Under the pieces are notes generated by a model. That model saw nothing but the letters and a program-made list of their open reading frames with translations. It was not told where the DNA came from and made no database searches. A program made the position numbers and the translations under genes. A stretch of DNA of 42,317 nt from positions 1 to 42,317 of the IMG/VR virus record IMGVR_UViG_3300034375_006619; one strand, given 5' to 3'. This DNA is from a virus. Below, one piece after another: positions 29,644 to 37,633 of this stretch; the first letter of the stretch is position 1; each line of letters begins with the position of its first letter.

Positions 29644-30202
29644 CACTCACCTATCGCCGGTCTGGCGTCCAATAGCTCGGTTATCGTCTGGTTAAACCGC
29701 TCAACATCAGCCAGCGACAACGAGCCGTCCGTAAGCTGCGCCCAAGTGCATAGCGGCGGGCAGATGCCCTGCACGCCAACACAAGGCCGCATTAAGTACC
29801 AGTTGACGGCGCTTCGTCGTTGCTGCCCTGCGCGCCGTCTAGGACGCTGGGCAACCAGTCGAAAAAATCCGACAAATTCCAGCGCAATAGCTGGGCTAAC
29901 AGCGTGTTGTACTGCACGATCTTGCCGCCAAAGTCAGCCACGGTGATGGCTGTGTCAGTGCCATGCACAAACACGCGCGCCATCAGCAGGCCAGCAATGC
30001 GGTCTTTAACCTGCTTGTTCATTGCCATAAACATGGGCGCGAGCACGTTGTCGCCAAGTTCGCTGCCCTGTTTTGCGACCACTAAAAAGCGCTCAATCAC
30101 CGGGGCTGTAATCAGCCCCAGTAATTCGTCCTGCTGCACCGCGCTTGCCATTGCTGCGTTATAGGTTACGCCGCCAATCGTAAATGCCCTTACGTTGCTC
30201 AT
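29643..30202 (-). CDS. tail assembly chaperone, -1 frameshift extended form
   Basis: Frame 0 from 30202 reaches the heptamer T-TTT-TTC (29867-29861). A -1 slip there opens a second frame that runs without stop to TGA 29645-29643, giving about 186 aa in total. The extension includes AVNWYLMRPCVGVQGICPPL and DGSLSLADVERFNQTITELL, which resembles the T-part of other G/GT-type chaperones. Stop-to-tape-measure-start overlap is TGATG. The long form normally binds the tape measure while the short form binds tube subunits. Confidence 0.75.
29792..30202 (-). CDS. tail assembly chaperone, short form
   Basis: 136 aa, MSNVRAFTIGGVTYNAAMAS then a helical body (QVKDRIAGLLMARVFVHG) ending in DEAPSTGT at the frame-0 stop. 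Position between tube and tape measure and the frameshift support the chaperone role. Four nucleotides upstream lies the tube gene stop. Confidence 0.8.
   Translation of the reverse strand: MSNVRAFTIGGVTYNAAMASAVQQDELLGLITAPVIERFLVVAKQGSELGDNVLAPMFMAMNKQVKDRIAGLLMARVFVHGTDTAITVADFGGKIVQYNTLLAQLLRWNLSDFFDWLPSVLDGAQGSNDEAPSTGT
29861..29867 (-). promoter_or_regulatory. ribosomal slippery heptamer T-TTT-TTC
   Basis: In frame 0 it reads GAT TTT TTC (Asp-Phe-Phe). It is a canonical X-XXY-YYZ site for -1 frameshifting, about 70 nt before the frame-0 stop. Confidence 0.75.
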
Positions 30203-30205
30203 GCG

Positions 30206-30613
30206 TTAGCCTCGTGTCGCGTTCCAGCGGTTAAACTCAAAGATGAACAGATCGTCAGTGATTGCTGAGCCTGCGCGCCCCCGCTGACCATCGTTAACGA
30301 TAGCGCCCTCGGTGCCGATAGCATTCTCAAGTGTGCCGATCTGCGTGAATGACAGCTCGATATTTGCTTGCGAAGCGTACAAGCCCTGCAAGAATGCCGA
30401 ATCAGGCGAACCGGGATTGATAAACAGCTGCACACGGCGACCGGGGTTGATTCGATCAAGGCGCACAGCGTTGCCACCTTGGCCGCGCCGGATTTGCGTC
30501 TTCTGGTCGATTGGGTCATCAGTGTATGGCGTCGCAGCTTCGCCCCAGTCGGTAATCTCTCGACCGTTGACGGTAACAACGCTATTTTCGGTGCTGAAAT
30601 TATTCAGTGCCAT
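30206..30613 (-). CDS. tail tube protein (DUF3277)
   Basis: 135 aa. FSTENSVVTVNGREITDWGE, VRLDRINPGRRVQLFINPGS and the SDLF/NRWNATRG ending match DUF3277 (KPP10 structural protein), the inner tube subunit. Gene order sheath, tube, chaperone, tape measure is conserved in contractile phages. Confidence 0.88.
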   Translation of the reverse strand: MALNNFSTENSVVTVNGREITDWGEAATPYTDDPIDQKTQIRRGQGGNAVRLDRINPGRRVQLFINPGSPDSAFLQGLYASQANIELSFTQIGTLENAIGTEGAIVNDGQRGRAGSAITDDLFIFEFNRWNATRG

Positions 30614-30624
30614 TTGTCGGCCTC

Positions 30625-31767
30625 TTAGTAAACGTCAACGTCAGCTTGAACGATATGAATCGCGCCAGCACGGAACAAGCGCCAGCGGATGGGCGCAGAC
30701 TTGCGAGCCGCACGGTCTGGGTCGCTAAGGTCAAGAATATCCTCGGGCTTCGTCAAAAGCTCGTAGCCTTCGGTGTACTTCTCGATGCCGTCGTCTGGGT
30801 CGATGTAGTTGCGCGGGCCAAGGTAGCCATTTCGAATGAACTGCTCACCCACCTTGCGCACTGCCGCGTTAATTACAGCTTGGCCGCGCGGGGTTTGCGC
30901 CAGCTTAGTGGGCACATTTGCGACTGCATTGTAAAGCGCAACGGTTAGCGCGTTAATGCATGCATCAAGGTTTACGACGTCATCAATAAATTCGCCGTAA
31001 GTGCTGTGAGTGTACGTATTCAGCCAGCGGCCAGCGTCAACGCTGCCCTGATTCTCGACCACGGTGTAGAATGTCGCCTTCTTGCTCGCTTGCTGCATTG
31101 CGGCGTATTCGGTGCCGGTTATCGACTCAGCAGCAACACCGGGCGACTTCTTATACTCGCCGGTAATGGTGCTATTATCGGCGCTGTAGTTCACGGCGGC
31201 AAAATGCTTGGCCAGCGCGTTGCCAGAATAGGCGTCAGTGGCGTGTGCGGCGGTGTAGACACGGCGCAAGCCCAAGGTGGTCAGTTGGGTAGCAATGTCG
31301 TCAATATCGGCGGGGTCACGAATCTCTGCTACGCCCGCGCCGGTCTGGCTGTTAACGAAGAGCCGACCATTGGCGTCAGCCCATTGCGCAATCTCTACGG
31401 CGCCAGCCTTGACAGCAAGGATTGGCGCGGTAAAGAATGTCCAATACCAGAACAACTGGTTTGCAGCTTTGTTCAGCGTGTCAGTCAGCGTTGCATCAAG
31501 GACGTTACTGCCCCACACTTTAAGTTCGCGGGTAGCCGGGGTACCGCCAAGCCAGCGGGCGGCAGCCTTGTAGGTCTCGGTCGTGCTTGCAAAGTCAGCA
31601 GCCAAGCCCGTAAGGTTAAAGTAAGTTCGCACAGTGTCAGGCGCAAAGCCTACCGGCAGTTCACCGGACGGCGCAAACAGTAAGCCGCTCGCAAAGTTCG
31701 CCGTGCCTAAGCCTGCGGGCGAAATCCGCGTATTGATTTGAATGATGTTCGCAGCAGGATAGGCCAC
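30625..31767 (-). CDS. tail sheath protein (DUF3383)
   Basis: 380 aa, GTG start at 31767 with AGGAG about 9 nt upstream. NIIQINTRISPAGLGTANFA, EIRDPADIDDIATQLTTLGL, WLNTYTHSTYGEF and GYELLTKPEDILDLSDPDR match DUF3383 sheath proteins. It forms the contractile sheath around the tube. The 46-nt gap upstream contains a degenerate copy (31790-31804) of the late-region palindrome, too weak to call. Confidence 0.9.
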   Translation of the reverse strand: MAYPAANIIQINTRISPAGLGTANFASGLLFAPSGELPVGFAPDTVRTYFNLTGLAADFASTTETYKAAARWLGGTPATRELKVWGSNVLDATLTDTLNKAANQLFWYWTFFTAPILAVKAGAVEIAQWADANGRLFVNSQTGAGVAEIRDPADIDDIATQLTTLGLRRVYTAAHATDAYSGNALAKHFAAVNYSADNSTITGEYKKSPGVAAESITGTEYAAMQQASKKATFYTVVENQGSVDAGRWLNTYTHSTYGEFIDDVVNLDACINALTVALYNAVANVPTKLAQTPRGQAVINAAVRKVGEQFIRNGYLGPRNYIDPDDGIEKYTEGYELLTKPEDILDLSDPDRAARKSAPIRWRLFRAGAIHIVQADVDVY

Positions 31768-31813
31768 TTGTCGTAACTCCTAATGAGTCTGATTCTCGTT
31801 AATTTTAACAGCT

Positions 31814-32344
31814 TCACGCAGAAACATCTACGCGCGCAAGCTCTTGGGCTTTCTCGTTTTCGATGATTACCGACGCGCTTAGGATGTTGTTCACATCGAC
31901 AAGGCTTCGCGCCTCATACATAACGCGAATGGTTATCTGCGCGCGCTGCTCCCACTCAGCAGACTGCAAGCCGGTCAGGTTGTTTACAGCATCCGTGCCG
32001 CCCCAGCCTAAGCCCGCCTTAAACAAGGCAATTTGCACGTCGGGGCGCTTATTGCATTCCTTTAGGCGCTCTGCATATTGCAGAGCATTGCCACGGAAAA
32101 AGTTCACGCTACAGTTAGCGATCACCTGCGCGCGAACGTCGAACTCCACCAAATCACCGGGAACGTCTTTGGTGTAGATGATTGCTTGACCGCGCTGCGT
32201 TACCGATTGGCGCGGGAGGATGGTCGCATATTCGCCGCTTGGCGCTTCCGCCCCGGTAGCGTAGTTAGCGATAATGCATTCAGGCACGCCGGTAGCGGCA
32301 AGCACGATAGGACGCAAAACATCGAACAGATCATCATTGGTCAT
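31814..32344 (-). CDS. neck / tail terminator-like protein
   Basis: 176 aa. PSGEYATILPRQSVTQRGQA, DVRAQVIANCSVNFFRGNAL and LQSAEWEQRAQITIRVMYEA fit the phage neck terminator gp12-like domain. Such a protein caps the tail at the head side. Lies directly before the sheath gene. Confidence 0.75.
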   Translation of the reverse strand: MTNDDLFDVLRPIVLAATGVPECIIANYATGAEAPSGEYATILPRQSVTQRGQAIIYTKDVPGDLVEFDVRAQVIANCSVNFFRGNALQYAERLKECNKRPDVQIALFKAGLGWGGTDAVNNLTGLQSAEWEQRAQITIRVMYEARSLVDVNNILSASVIIENEKAQELARVDVSA

Positions 32345-32693
32345 CTTTGCGCACCACTAATGCTTTGCAATAGTTATTCCAAGGGCGATTATCTAAGCTT
32401 ACTTCCTTCCATTTGACGCCCAAAAATTCCCACTCGCCCTTGAGGTTAATGGCGTTAAGGTCACCGCTATTGACGTAAACGCGCCGGGCCTCGGTTATGC
32501 GCTCGCCGCCTTGAGAAAGAAAATCAATCTCTTTATCACTGGCTGGCTGCGTGTTGATATCAAGCGAAACGGGCGCTCCCGGAGTTAGCGTCCAGCGTCC
32601 ATTAACATAGCTGCCGCCGATAGGCGTTCGCGTAGCTGGAACCGATCGAAAGGCGTCGTCAATATGGCCGCCCATGTCGAGTGTTAAGCTCAC
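32334..32693 (-). CDS. probable head-tail stopper / collar protein
   Basis: 119 aa. Beta-rich: GGSYVNGRWTLTPGAPVSLD, GERITEARRVYVNSG, EWEFLGVKWKEVSLDNRPWN. Its position between the gp10-like and terminator-like genes suggests the stopper or collar ring; the sequence itself gives no firm family. Overlaps the next gene by 11 nt. Confidence 0.6.
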   Translation of the reverse strand: MSLTLDMGGHIDDAFRSVPATRTPIGGSYVNGRWTLTPGAPVSLDINTQPASDKEIDFLSQGGERITEARRVYVNSGDLNAINLKGEWEFLGVKWKEVSLDNRPWNNYCKALVVRKDDQ

Positions 32694-33175
32694 TGAATGC
32701 CCTCCGATATATCGCCGCCATCAGTTATGGCGTGGGTTACGCTTGAGCGTAGAGCGCCAGTGTCAATAAGTGGATTTGACGAGCCTTTGCGCTTGATGGT
32801 GCTATCTGCGTTAGGTGGCGTTTTCAGGTCGGTCATGTACTGACGCACCGCGCCAGACGCGACAACCCCGACAGCCTCAAGCACTTCATCGAGCGACTTC
32901 CCCGCCTCGACGCCATCAGCAATGGCGTCGATAATATCTTGCGAGCCTGCCGCGATACCGGGATCAAGCCAAGGCCGCCCCGGGATATGGCCGTCGTCAG
33001 TGCCGAAATTCAAGACAGCGCCCAAGGTGGCCATATTCAAGTCAGCACCTTCCACTTGGGGCGCGCCTTCGTGAATGCCTACCGTGACAACCTTGCCGCC
33101 CTTAAACTGGTCAAGCGCTTGGCTTATGTCGTCCATTACCTCTTGGAAATTGAGCGTTTTGAAGTCCATGCTCAC
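32690..33175 (-). CDS. HK97 gp10-like tail completion protein
   Basis: 161 aa. VTVGIHEGAPQVEGADLNMA, FGTDDGHIPGRPWLDPGI and STIKRKGSSNPLIDTGALRS are typical of the HK97 gp10/virion-morphogenesis group that completes the head-tail interface. ATGA overlap with DUF4054 upstream. Confidence 0.78.
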   Translation of the reverse strand: MSMDFKTLNFQEVMDDISQALDQFKGGKVVTVGIHEGAPQVEGADLNMATLGAVLNFGTDDGHIPGRPWLDPGIAAGSQDIIDAIADGVEAGKSLDEVLEAVGVVASGAVRQYMTDLKTPPNADSTIKRKGSSNPLIDTGALRSSVTHAITDGGDISEGIQ

Positions 33176-33594
33176 AGGGCTAGCGCTCCCATGCCGACAC
33201 GACGACGCAAGCGAAGGAACTGCACGCCGTAGTTGGTCAGACTTAGCCAGTCCTCTTCCGTTTCCTGCATTGCGCCAACGCGATACGTTACCGATTCGTC
33301 GCCGACCGACTTAGCCGCTACGTTCAGTCGCGCAGACGGGCTAACATTGCTCGCCGTGCTCGCGTCTTGGGTCAAGTAGGTGGTGGCCAGCCAGTGCGCC
33401 CCGTAATAGAACAGGCCGCGCCGCTTGGTGTTGCGGCATTCATCTTCGAAAGCGCCCCAGCGGCTGGAACCCGTCTCAGCGTCAGCCTCGCATAGTGCTT
33501 GCTCTACAATCGTGTCAGGCCACTTAGTGACGTCAGAAAACGCCGCCATAGTGGTGCGAAAGGAGGCGATAACAGCAGGAGTAATGTCAACCAT
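33172..33594 (-). CDS. DUF4054 head-tail adaptor
   Basis: 140 aa. DITPAVIASFRTTMAAFSDV, WGAFEDECRNTKRRGLFYYG and TYRVGAMQETEEDWLSLTNY are the DUF4054 pattern, a small helical adaptor docking on the portal. Coupled on both sides by very short overlaps. Confidence 0.85.
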   Translation of the reverse strand: MVDITPAVIASFRTTMAAFSDVTKWPDTIVEQALCEADAETGSSRWGAFEDECRNTKRRGLFYYGAHWLATTYLTQDASTASNVSPSARLNVAAKSVGDESVTYRVGAMQETEEDWLSLTNYGVQFLRLRRRVGMGALAL

Positions 33595-34193
33595 TAGGCA
33601 TAGTCCGTGTTTGGAACGTCTAGCTCGCCCTCGAAAAGCTCAAGGCGAGATGAAATAAACTGTGCTTGCGGGTCTAGCGTTTCGATCACTAACAGGTATT
33701 CGGTGTTAGGTTCGTCGAAAATCCGGTTTGACGCATAAGCCAGCGGGACAGAACCTTTTGCCTGCTGACTTGTGGGGCCAAACGCATAGATAGGGGCAGC
33801 TATCTCCAGTCCTCTCGCTGTTACGTTTGCGCCGGTAAGAATCTGCACCTCTGGCTGAGTTAGGGCCATGCTTGTGCGCATATTCCAAAATGCCGCTAGA
33901 GTGCCGCCCGTATACGTCGGCCCTTTATAGATACGACCGACAACGCCTAGCCCATCAAAGCCTAAAATGCGCTGCTTTAGGTCAACCTGCTTGCTACCTG
34001 TCTTGAAGATCGTATAAAGAACGCCGGTTGCGCCCGTGAGCTGCACTCTAGTTGACGCCTCCCACTGCGCGCCGTTCTTTTTATTTATCTCGTCGTAAGG
34101 CTGGGTAACTATTGCGCGCAACCCGTTAAGGACGCGCAACAGCATGGCGTCTAGTGAGCGGTCGTTTTTCCAATCATTCGGCAGAAATGCCAT
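33594..34193 (-). CDS. putative structural protein
   Basis: 199 aa. No family recognised. MAFLPNDWKNDRSLDAMLLR, then NMRTSMALTQPEVQILTGAN; predominantly beta with few charged clusters. Its place between the small HeH-like gene and DUF4054 suggests a head decoration, neck fibre or connector. Stop and start overlap by one base with DUF4054. Confidence 0.55.
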   Translation of the reverse strand: MAFLPNDWKNDRSLDAMLLRVLNGLRAIVTQPYDEINKKNGAQWEASTRVQLTGATGVLYTIFKTGSKQVDLKQRILGFDGLGVVGRIYKGPTYTGGTLAAFWNMRTSMALTQPEVQILTGANVTARGLEIAAPIYAFGPTSQQAKGSVPLAYASNRIFDEPNTEYLLVIETLDPQAQFISSRLELFEGELDVPNTDYA

Positions 34194-34208
34194 GCTGTTG
34201 CTCCTAGC

Positions 34209-34514
34209 TTACTCAGCCTTATCCAGTTCTTCGCGCAGACGCTCAACGCCCCAGCGCTTATCCACTTTTACGCCAGCTTCCGCGCAAAGCTCGCGCAGCA
34301 CTTCAAGCTCGCCGTCTTGATCGGCCTCTTCAACTTCCGGCGCAGACTCACGTACCAAGTCGCCGCAATGCAGTAGCGCCTTAACAAAATCGCGCTTGCA
34401 TACTTCGTCTGGCACATCTACTGCGGGGTGATTACCGGGAAGGATTTGATACGACTTGCCATCAGCGTTGATAGTGATCAGTCGTGCCGCCTTGTTCTTG
34501 AGAAACATTGTCAT
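34209..34514 (-). CDS. small structural-region protein with HeH/LEM-like C-terminus
   Basis: 101 aa. N-terminal beta part (ARLITINADGKSYQILPGNH) and a C-terminal helix-extended-loop-helix-like motif (LRELCAEAGVKVDKRWGVER). Such tails occur on small proteins after capsid genes. It is the first gene downstream of the moron and so needs its own promoter or read-through. Function unknown. Confidence 0.6.
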   Translation of the reverse strand: MTMFLKNKAARLITINADGKSYQILPGNHPAVDVPDEVCKRDFVKALLHCGDLVRESAPEVEEADQDGELEVLRELCAEAGVKVDKRWGVERLREELDKAE

Positions 34515-34542
34515 TTGCCCTTTCTTGCCCGAATCAATAGAA

Positions 34543-34588
34543 GCCCTGACACCGACGCACCGGGCATTGTGCTGTTGTCGGGCAGGGC
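34543..34588 (-). promoter_or_regulatory. structured leader upstream of 34209-34514
   Basis: Nested pairings GCCCTG/CAGGGC (34543-48 with 34583-88), CCGAC/GTCGG (34552-56 with 34577-81) and GCAC/GTGC (34557-60 with 34569-72) form a bulged hairpin. There is no U-run, so it is not a typical terminator. A minus-strand TATAGG lies just upstream (34598-34593) but without a good -35. Confidence 0.35.
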
Positions 34589-34628
34589 AAAACCTATAGC
34601 CATTTTACCACGGGGCAAAAAAAAGTGC

Positions 34629-34656
34629 TTGCAATCCTGTTTTTCGGCGCTATGCT
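34629..34656 (+). promoter_or_regulatory. moron promoter (TTGCAA-N16-TATGCT)
   Basis: TTGCAA at 34629-34634 and TATGCT at 34651-34656 on the plus strand, opposite to all surrounding late genes. Confidence 0.7.
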
Positions 34657-34686
34657 TTGCGAAAACAAACCCAACGAGGTGGAAGC

Positions 34687-34974
34687 ATGAAAATCAAACT
34701 AGCAGCTATAGCGCTGGCATTACTACCAATGATGGCGACAGCGGAAGATGCAGACCGACAACTACGCGCAGACCAATACAAGGCGATCTGTGCGGCATTT
34801 GCGGCGCGCGAAATCAACAACACCGAACACGCCCCGGCGCGCGCACAGCTTTATGCGGCGCTTGTCGATATGGGGCTAGAGGCTGGCAACGCAGCAACGC
34901 AAAGCGCCGCTGATTTGCTTTTCTTAATGAAGTATCGGGTCGAATGTTTGGCGCTGATTGCAGCCAAGCAATAA
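34687..34974 (+). CDS. moron: secreted small protein with signal peptide
   Basis: 95 aa from MKIKLAAIALALLPMMATA; GAGGTGG precedes the ATG, so the longer frame from 34657 is rejected. Residues 1-19 are a Sec signal peptide with a likely cut after ATA. The mature domain is helical with two Cys (in AICAAF and VECLAL) that could form a disulfide in the periplasm. It lies on the plus strand between capsid and connector genes with its own promoter and terminator, the definition of a moron. Possible superinfection exclusion or host-fitness factor (inference). No family recognised. Confidence 0.75.
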   Translation: MKIKLAAIALALLPMMATAEDADRQLRADQYKAICAAFAAREINNTEHAPARAQLYAALVDMGLEAGNAATQSAADLLFLMKYRVECLALIAAKQ

Positions 34975-34977
34975 AAC

Positions 34978-35001
34978 AAAACCCCGCCTAGGCGGGGTTT
35001 T
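34978..35001. terminator. bidirectional rho-independent terminator
   Basis: Perfect palindrome AAAACCCCGCC-TA-GGCGGGGTTTT-like stem with A and U runs on both sides. It serves the moron on the plus strand and the capsid operon on the minus strand. Confidence 0.88.
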
Positions 35002-35018
35002 ATCTATAACACTACAGC

Positions 35019-35990
35019 TTACACGTGGTCGCGGTACGCTGCTGAGAACGGATAGCGGAACTCGACGCCGCTGATCTTGTACTCGCAGGGTACTTCAACC
35101 TTCAGGCCCTTCATCTGCGGGGCCAGTGGGCGCCACGGAATCGGGTTAACCATGCCGAGGTTTTCCTCGTTCAGCTCGTAGGCCATCATGCGATCGTTGC
35201 CGCCAACACCGGCACCTTTCAATTGCAGGCGTGGCGCTACGCGCGGCGCTTGGCCGGTCAAGCTGGTGTAAAGGTTGTTCTTGAGGAAGAACTCCAGCAC
35301 GGTAGTGTCAGTGCCGGTATCCATGCGCTTAGAGCTGATCTGAGCATAACGGGAGCTATCCAGAACTAGCGTGTTAGGCACATGCACGTTTGCCGAGTCT
35401 TCCCAGACTTTAACAAACAGGCCGTTCATATCGGCAACAATTTCAGCGCCGGTAGCGGTAGCCCAGTTAACGACCGAGTTATCGACAGCTACGTTTGCAC
35501 TGTTAAACAGGCCGGTCATGCCGCGTTCGCTGTCGCCAAAGTACGCAACGCGCTGGGCATGCTCTTGGCTACCACGGAAAGCAGTGCGAGCCTTGGTGGT
35601 ATCCAGCGGGATACGCATTTGCTGAGACTTGCGCAGTTCGTCCAAGGTGTAGCTGTAGCGGTTGCCAGCGTAGCCCAGCGGCACGCTGGTCTTGGTGGCA
35701 TTCAGCGACACATCCGGCAGATCGTCAGCGCTTGCGCCAATGAACTTGCCAAGGGTTACGGCGTCATAGCTGATATAGTCCCAGCTATCGGCCCATTCCG
35801 GCACGTTAGTGTTAACCGGCACCAGCTCGGCAAAGTTAATGTTGGTGTACTTGGATTCATAAACGGTCGATTCCAAGCTGGCCAGCTGGCTGTTATAGAA
35901 TGCTAAGCCGTCATCCACGGTCGGCAGTCCGTCCATAAAGGCAACGGTGCGCGCTTCATCAAGGGCCACGGTGATTTTATTACGCTGCAT
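35019..35990 (-). CDS. major capsid protein (DUF2184)
   Basis: 323 aa. LAFYNSQLASLESTVYESKY, FAELVPVNTNVPEWADSWDY and MRIPLDTTKARTAFRGSQEH match DUF2184 coat proteins of the HK97 fold. GGAGG precedes the ATG. The cement gene is immediately upstream and a terminator follows, favouring high expression. Confidence 0.9.
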   Translation of the reverse strand: MQRNKITVALDEARTVAFMDGLPTVDDGLAFYNSQLASLESTVYESKYTNINFAELVPVNTNVPEWADSWDYISYDAVTLGKFIGASADDLPDVSLNATKTSVPLGYAGNRYSYTLDELRKSQQMRIPLDTTKARTAFRGSQEHAQRVAYFGDSERGMTGLFNSANVAVDNSVVNWATATGAEIVADMNGLFVKVWEDSANVHVPNTLVLDSSRYAQISSKRMDTGTDTTVLEFFLKNNLYTSLTGQAPRVAPRLQLKGAGVGGNDRMMAYELNEENLGMVNPIPWRPLAPQMKGLKVEVPCEYKISGVEFRYPFSAAYRDHV

Positions 35991-35991
35991 G

Positions 35992-36486
35992 TTAGCCTCC
36001 GATGTTCAGCGAAATTTTAGCCAGAGCGCCAGCGCCAGCCGAGGAAGTCCACTTAGCGTCAGGAATCAGCACGGCCAGAGTCGCGCCAGCGCCTACGACG
36101 TTAGAGAACTCGCCCTGATTGGTGCCGGTGCCGTCGCTAACTACCAGATAAACCGGCTGATCTTTGGTCACAGCTACGCGAGCAGTTACCCAGATCTCAC
36201 CGGAAGTCAGCACGCTGAAATCGCGCTTGGCTTGAGCGCCAAAGGTTTCGCCGCCAGCGTAAGCGCGGTTCAGTTCGCGCACTGCAACGCCTGCAAAGTT
36301 GGCAGCGGTAGACGCGGCCACCGGTAGCTTACCGCCGTTGTCGCCGTCAGACACAACGCCGTAGCCATACGGGATATTATCGGTGCCCTTGTTCAGCTTA
36401 GACACAATATTTGAAACTTGGCCACTTGACACCATGCCACTGTATGCGGCGGCGTGGTCGATGGCATTCCCACCTTGAACAGCCAT
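35992..36486 (-). CDS. capsid cement / decoration protein
   Basis: 164 aa. AAAYSGMVSSGQVSNIVSKL, YGYGVVSDGDNGGKLPVAAS and EIWVTARVAVTKDQPVYLVV match the gp24-like structural cement proteins that sit between protease/scaffold and coat genes and stabilise expanded heads. Confidence 0.8.
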   Translation of the reverse strand: MAVQGGNAIDHAAAYSGMVSSGQVSNIVSKLNKGTDNIPYGYGVVSDGDNGGKLPVAASTAANFAGVAVRELNRAYAGGETFGAQAKRDFSVLTSGEIWVTARVAVTKDQPVYLVVSDGTGTNQGEFSNVVGAGATLAVLIPDAKWTSSAGAGALAKISLNIGG

Positions 36487-36487
36487 A

Positions 36488-37048
36488 TCACACCCCCTTA
36501 TGAGCGTTGGCTAATTTCTGCTTGTAAGCCTCAAACGCGCTTGGCTTGGCGTCTTCGGTCTTGGTTACGGTTGCAGCGTCTTGCGCCAGCTGCGCGTGCT
36601 GCTGAGAAACAGCGGCGTCGCCGGTTTCCTTTTCGTCTTCTTCATCTTCGGCCTTTTCCATCTGGGCATCGAAGGCGGCTTCAACGTAAGCGTCTGACTT
36701 GTCGGCCCACTCTACCTTGGGGCGAGCTACAGCCAAAGCTGCGCGCATGATGCCGAGCGGCGAAATGCTGTCGCAAGAAAAGGACTTGCCTGCGATCTTG
36801 CGCGCGTTTTCGCTGCACTTGATAACGGCAGCAACGGCAGACTGAATAGCCTCGTCACTGGTCTTGGCTTTCAGTTCTTCAACTTGCTCTTGTGCTGCGT
36901 CAGCGGTCGCTTGGGCTTTGTCTGCCTTCGCTTGCGCCTCTGCGGCTTGAGCTTTCAGGCGCTCGATAGTGTCAGAAACAAGCGCGGCGGTGGCCTCGTC
37001 TTGCACTTCAACCGAACGGCCCGAATCCAAAACGACTTTATGGGTCAT
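36488..37048 (-). CDS. nested scaffold protein from an internal in-frame start
   Basis: ATG 37048-37046 (Met188 of the protease) is preceded by GGAGA 8 nt upstream and begins MTHKVVLDSGRSVEV. The product of 186 aa would be the coiled-coil scaffold, as in lambda C/Nu3. Inference from the ribosome site and domain boundary. Confidence 0.5.
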   Translation of the reverse strand: MTHKVVLDSGRSVEVQDEATAALVSDTIERLKAQAAEAQAKADKAQATADAAQEQVEELKAKTSDEAIQSAVAAVIKCSENARKIAGKSFSCDSISPLGIMRAALAVARPKVEWADKSDAYVEAAFDAQMEKAEDEEDEKETGDAAVSQQHAQLAQDAATVTKTEDAKPSAFEAYKQKLANAHKGV

Positions 37049-37609
37049 TGGTTTATCTCCGGGTTTTTGGTCAAAAACGCGAGCACTGGCACCGGCCCTT
37101 GCTCTATCTACTAGCGCAACATGGTTGATGCGAATATCGCGCTGAATGTAGTCGTATGATTCGCCGTCTTCTGTCGTGCCTGCGACCTTTTCGTAGACGG
37201 CGGTGTAACCTGCGGAAAGCTCGCACTTGCCGGACTCGATAGCGGCGATTGCGTCAGCGTCCTTAACGATTAGGTCAGCCTGCACGAAATCGCCATCTTG
37301 ACGGCCAGAGCCGCGCACAACGCCTACCGACACCGCTTTGTAGTTCTTGCTGTTCACAAGCCCTTTCGGGTGATTGATAGTGACGTCTGCGCCTTCGTAG
37401 CTGGCGAGTGATGCGGCATCAAATACCTGATCAGGCGCGCGATAGACGCGGATTATATCGGAAGGCTTGCCATCAAGGCCTAGCTCGCTCGCTAAATATT
37501 CCTGAATTCCGGTACGCGCTACGCGACCGGGAACGCGCAAAAAACCCTCGTCGGTGTATTCCCGACGGGTGACTTGGTAGCTTGCGCGGTCGTAAACGGT
37601 TGCTTTCAT
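36488..37609 (-). CDS. prohead protease with scaffold domain (DUF2213)
   Basis: 373 aa. N-terminal protease domain: YTDEGFLRVPGRVARTGIQE, TINHPKG (candidate His) and CELSAGYTA (candidate Ser) as in DUF2213/U35-like proteases. From about residue 200 the chain turns into a long charged coiled coil (KAQAAEAQAKADKAQATADA) typical of scaffolds. An internal ATG with its own ribosome site could produce the scaffold alone (36488-37048). The gap upstream holds a promoter with a palindromic operator candidate. Confidence 0.85.
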   Translation of the reverse strand: MKATVYDRASYQVTRREYTDEGFLRVPGRVARTGIQEYLASELGLDGKPSDIIRVYRAPDQVFDAASLASYEGADVTINHPKGLVNSKNYKAVSVGVVRGSGRQDGDFVQADLIVKDADAIAAIESGKCELSAGYTAVYEKVAGTTEDGESYDYIQRDIRINHVALVDRARAGASARVFDQKPGDKPMTHKVVLDSGRSVEVQDEATAALVSDTIERLKAQAAEAQAKADKAQATADAAQEQVEELKAKTSDEAIQSAVAAVIKCSENARKIAGKSFSCDSISPLGIMRAALAVARPKVEWADKSDAYVEAAFDAQMEKAEDEEDEKETGDAAVSQQHAQLAQDAATVTKTEDAKPSAFEAYKQKLANAHKGV

Positions 37610-37633
37610 TAAATAAGCCTTGGCGTTTGTTAA

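Noticed and set aside
31790-31804. Fourth copy of the late palindrome upstream of the sheath gene
   Set aside because: Only about 10 of 15 positions agree and the dyad symmetry is lost.
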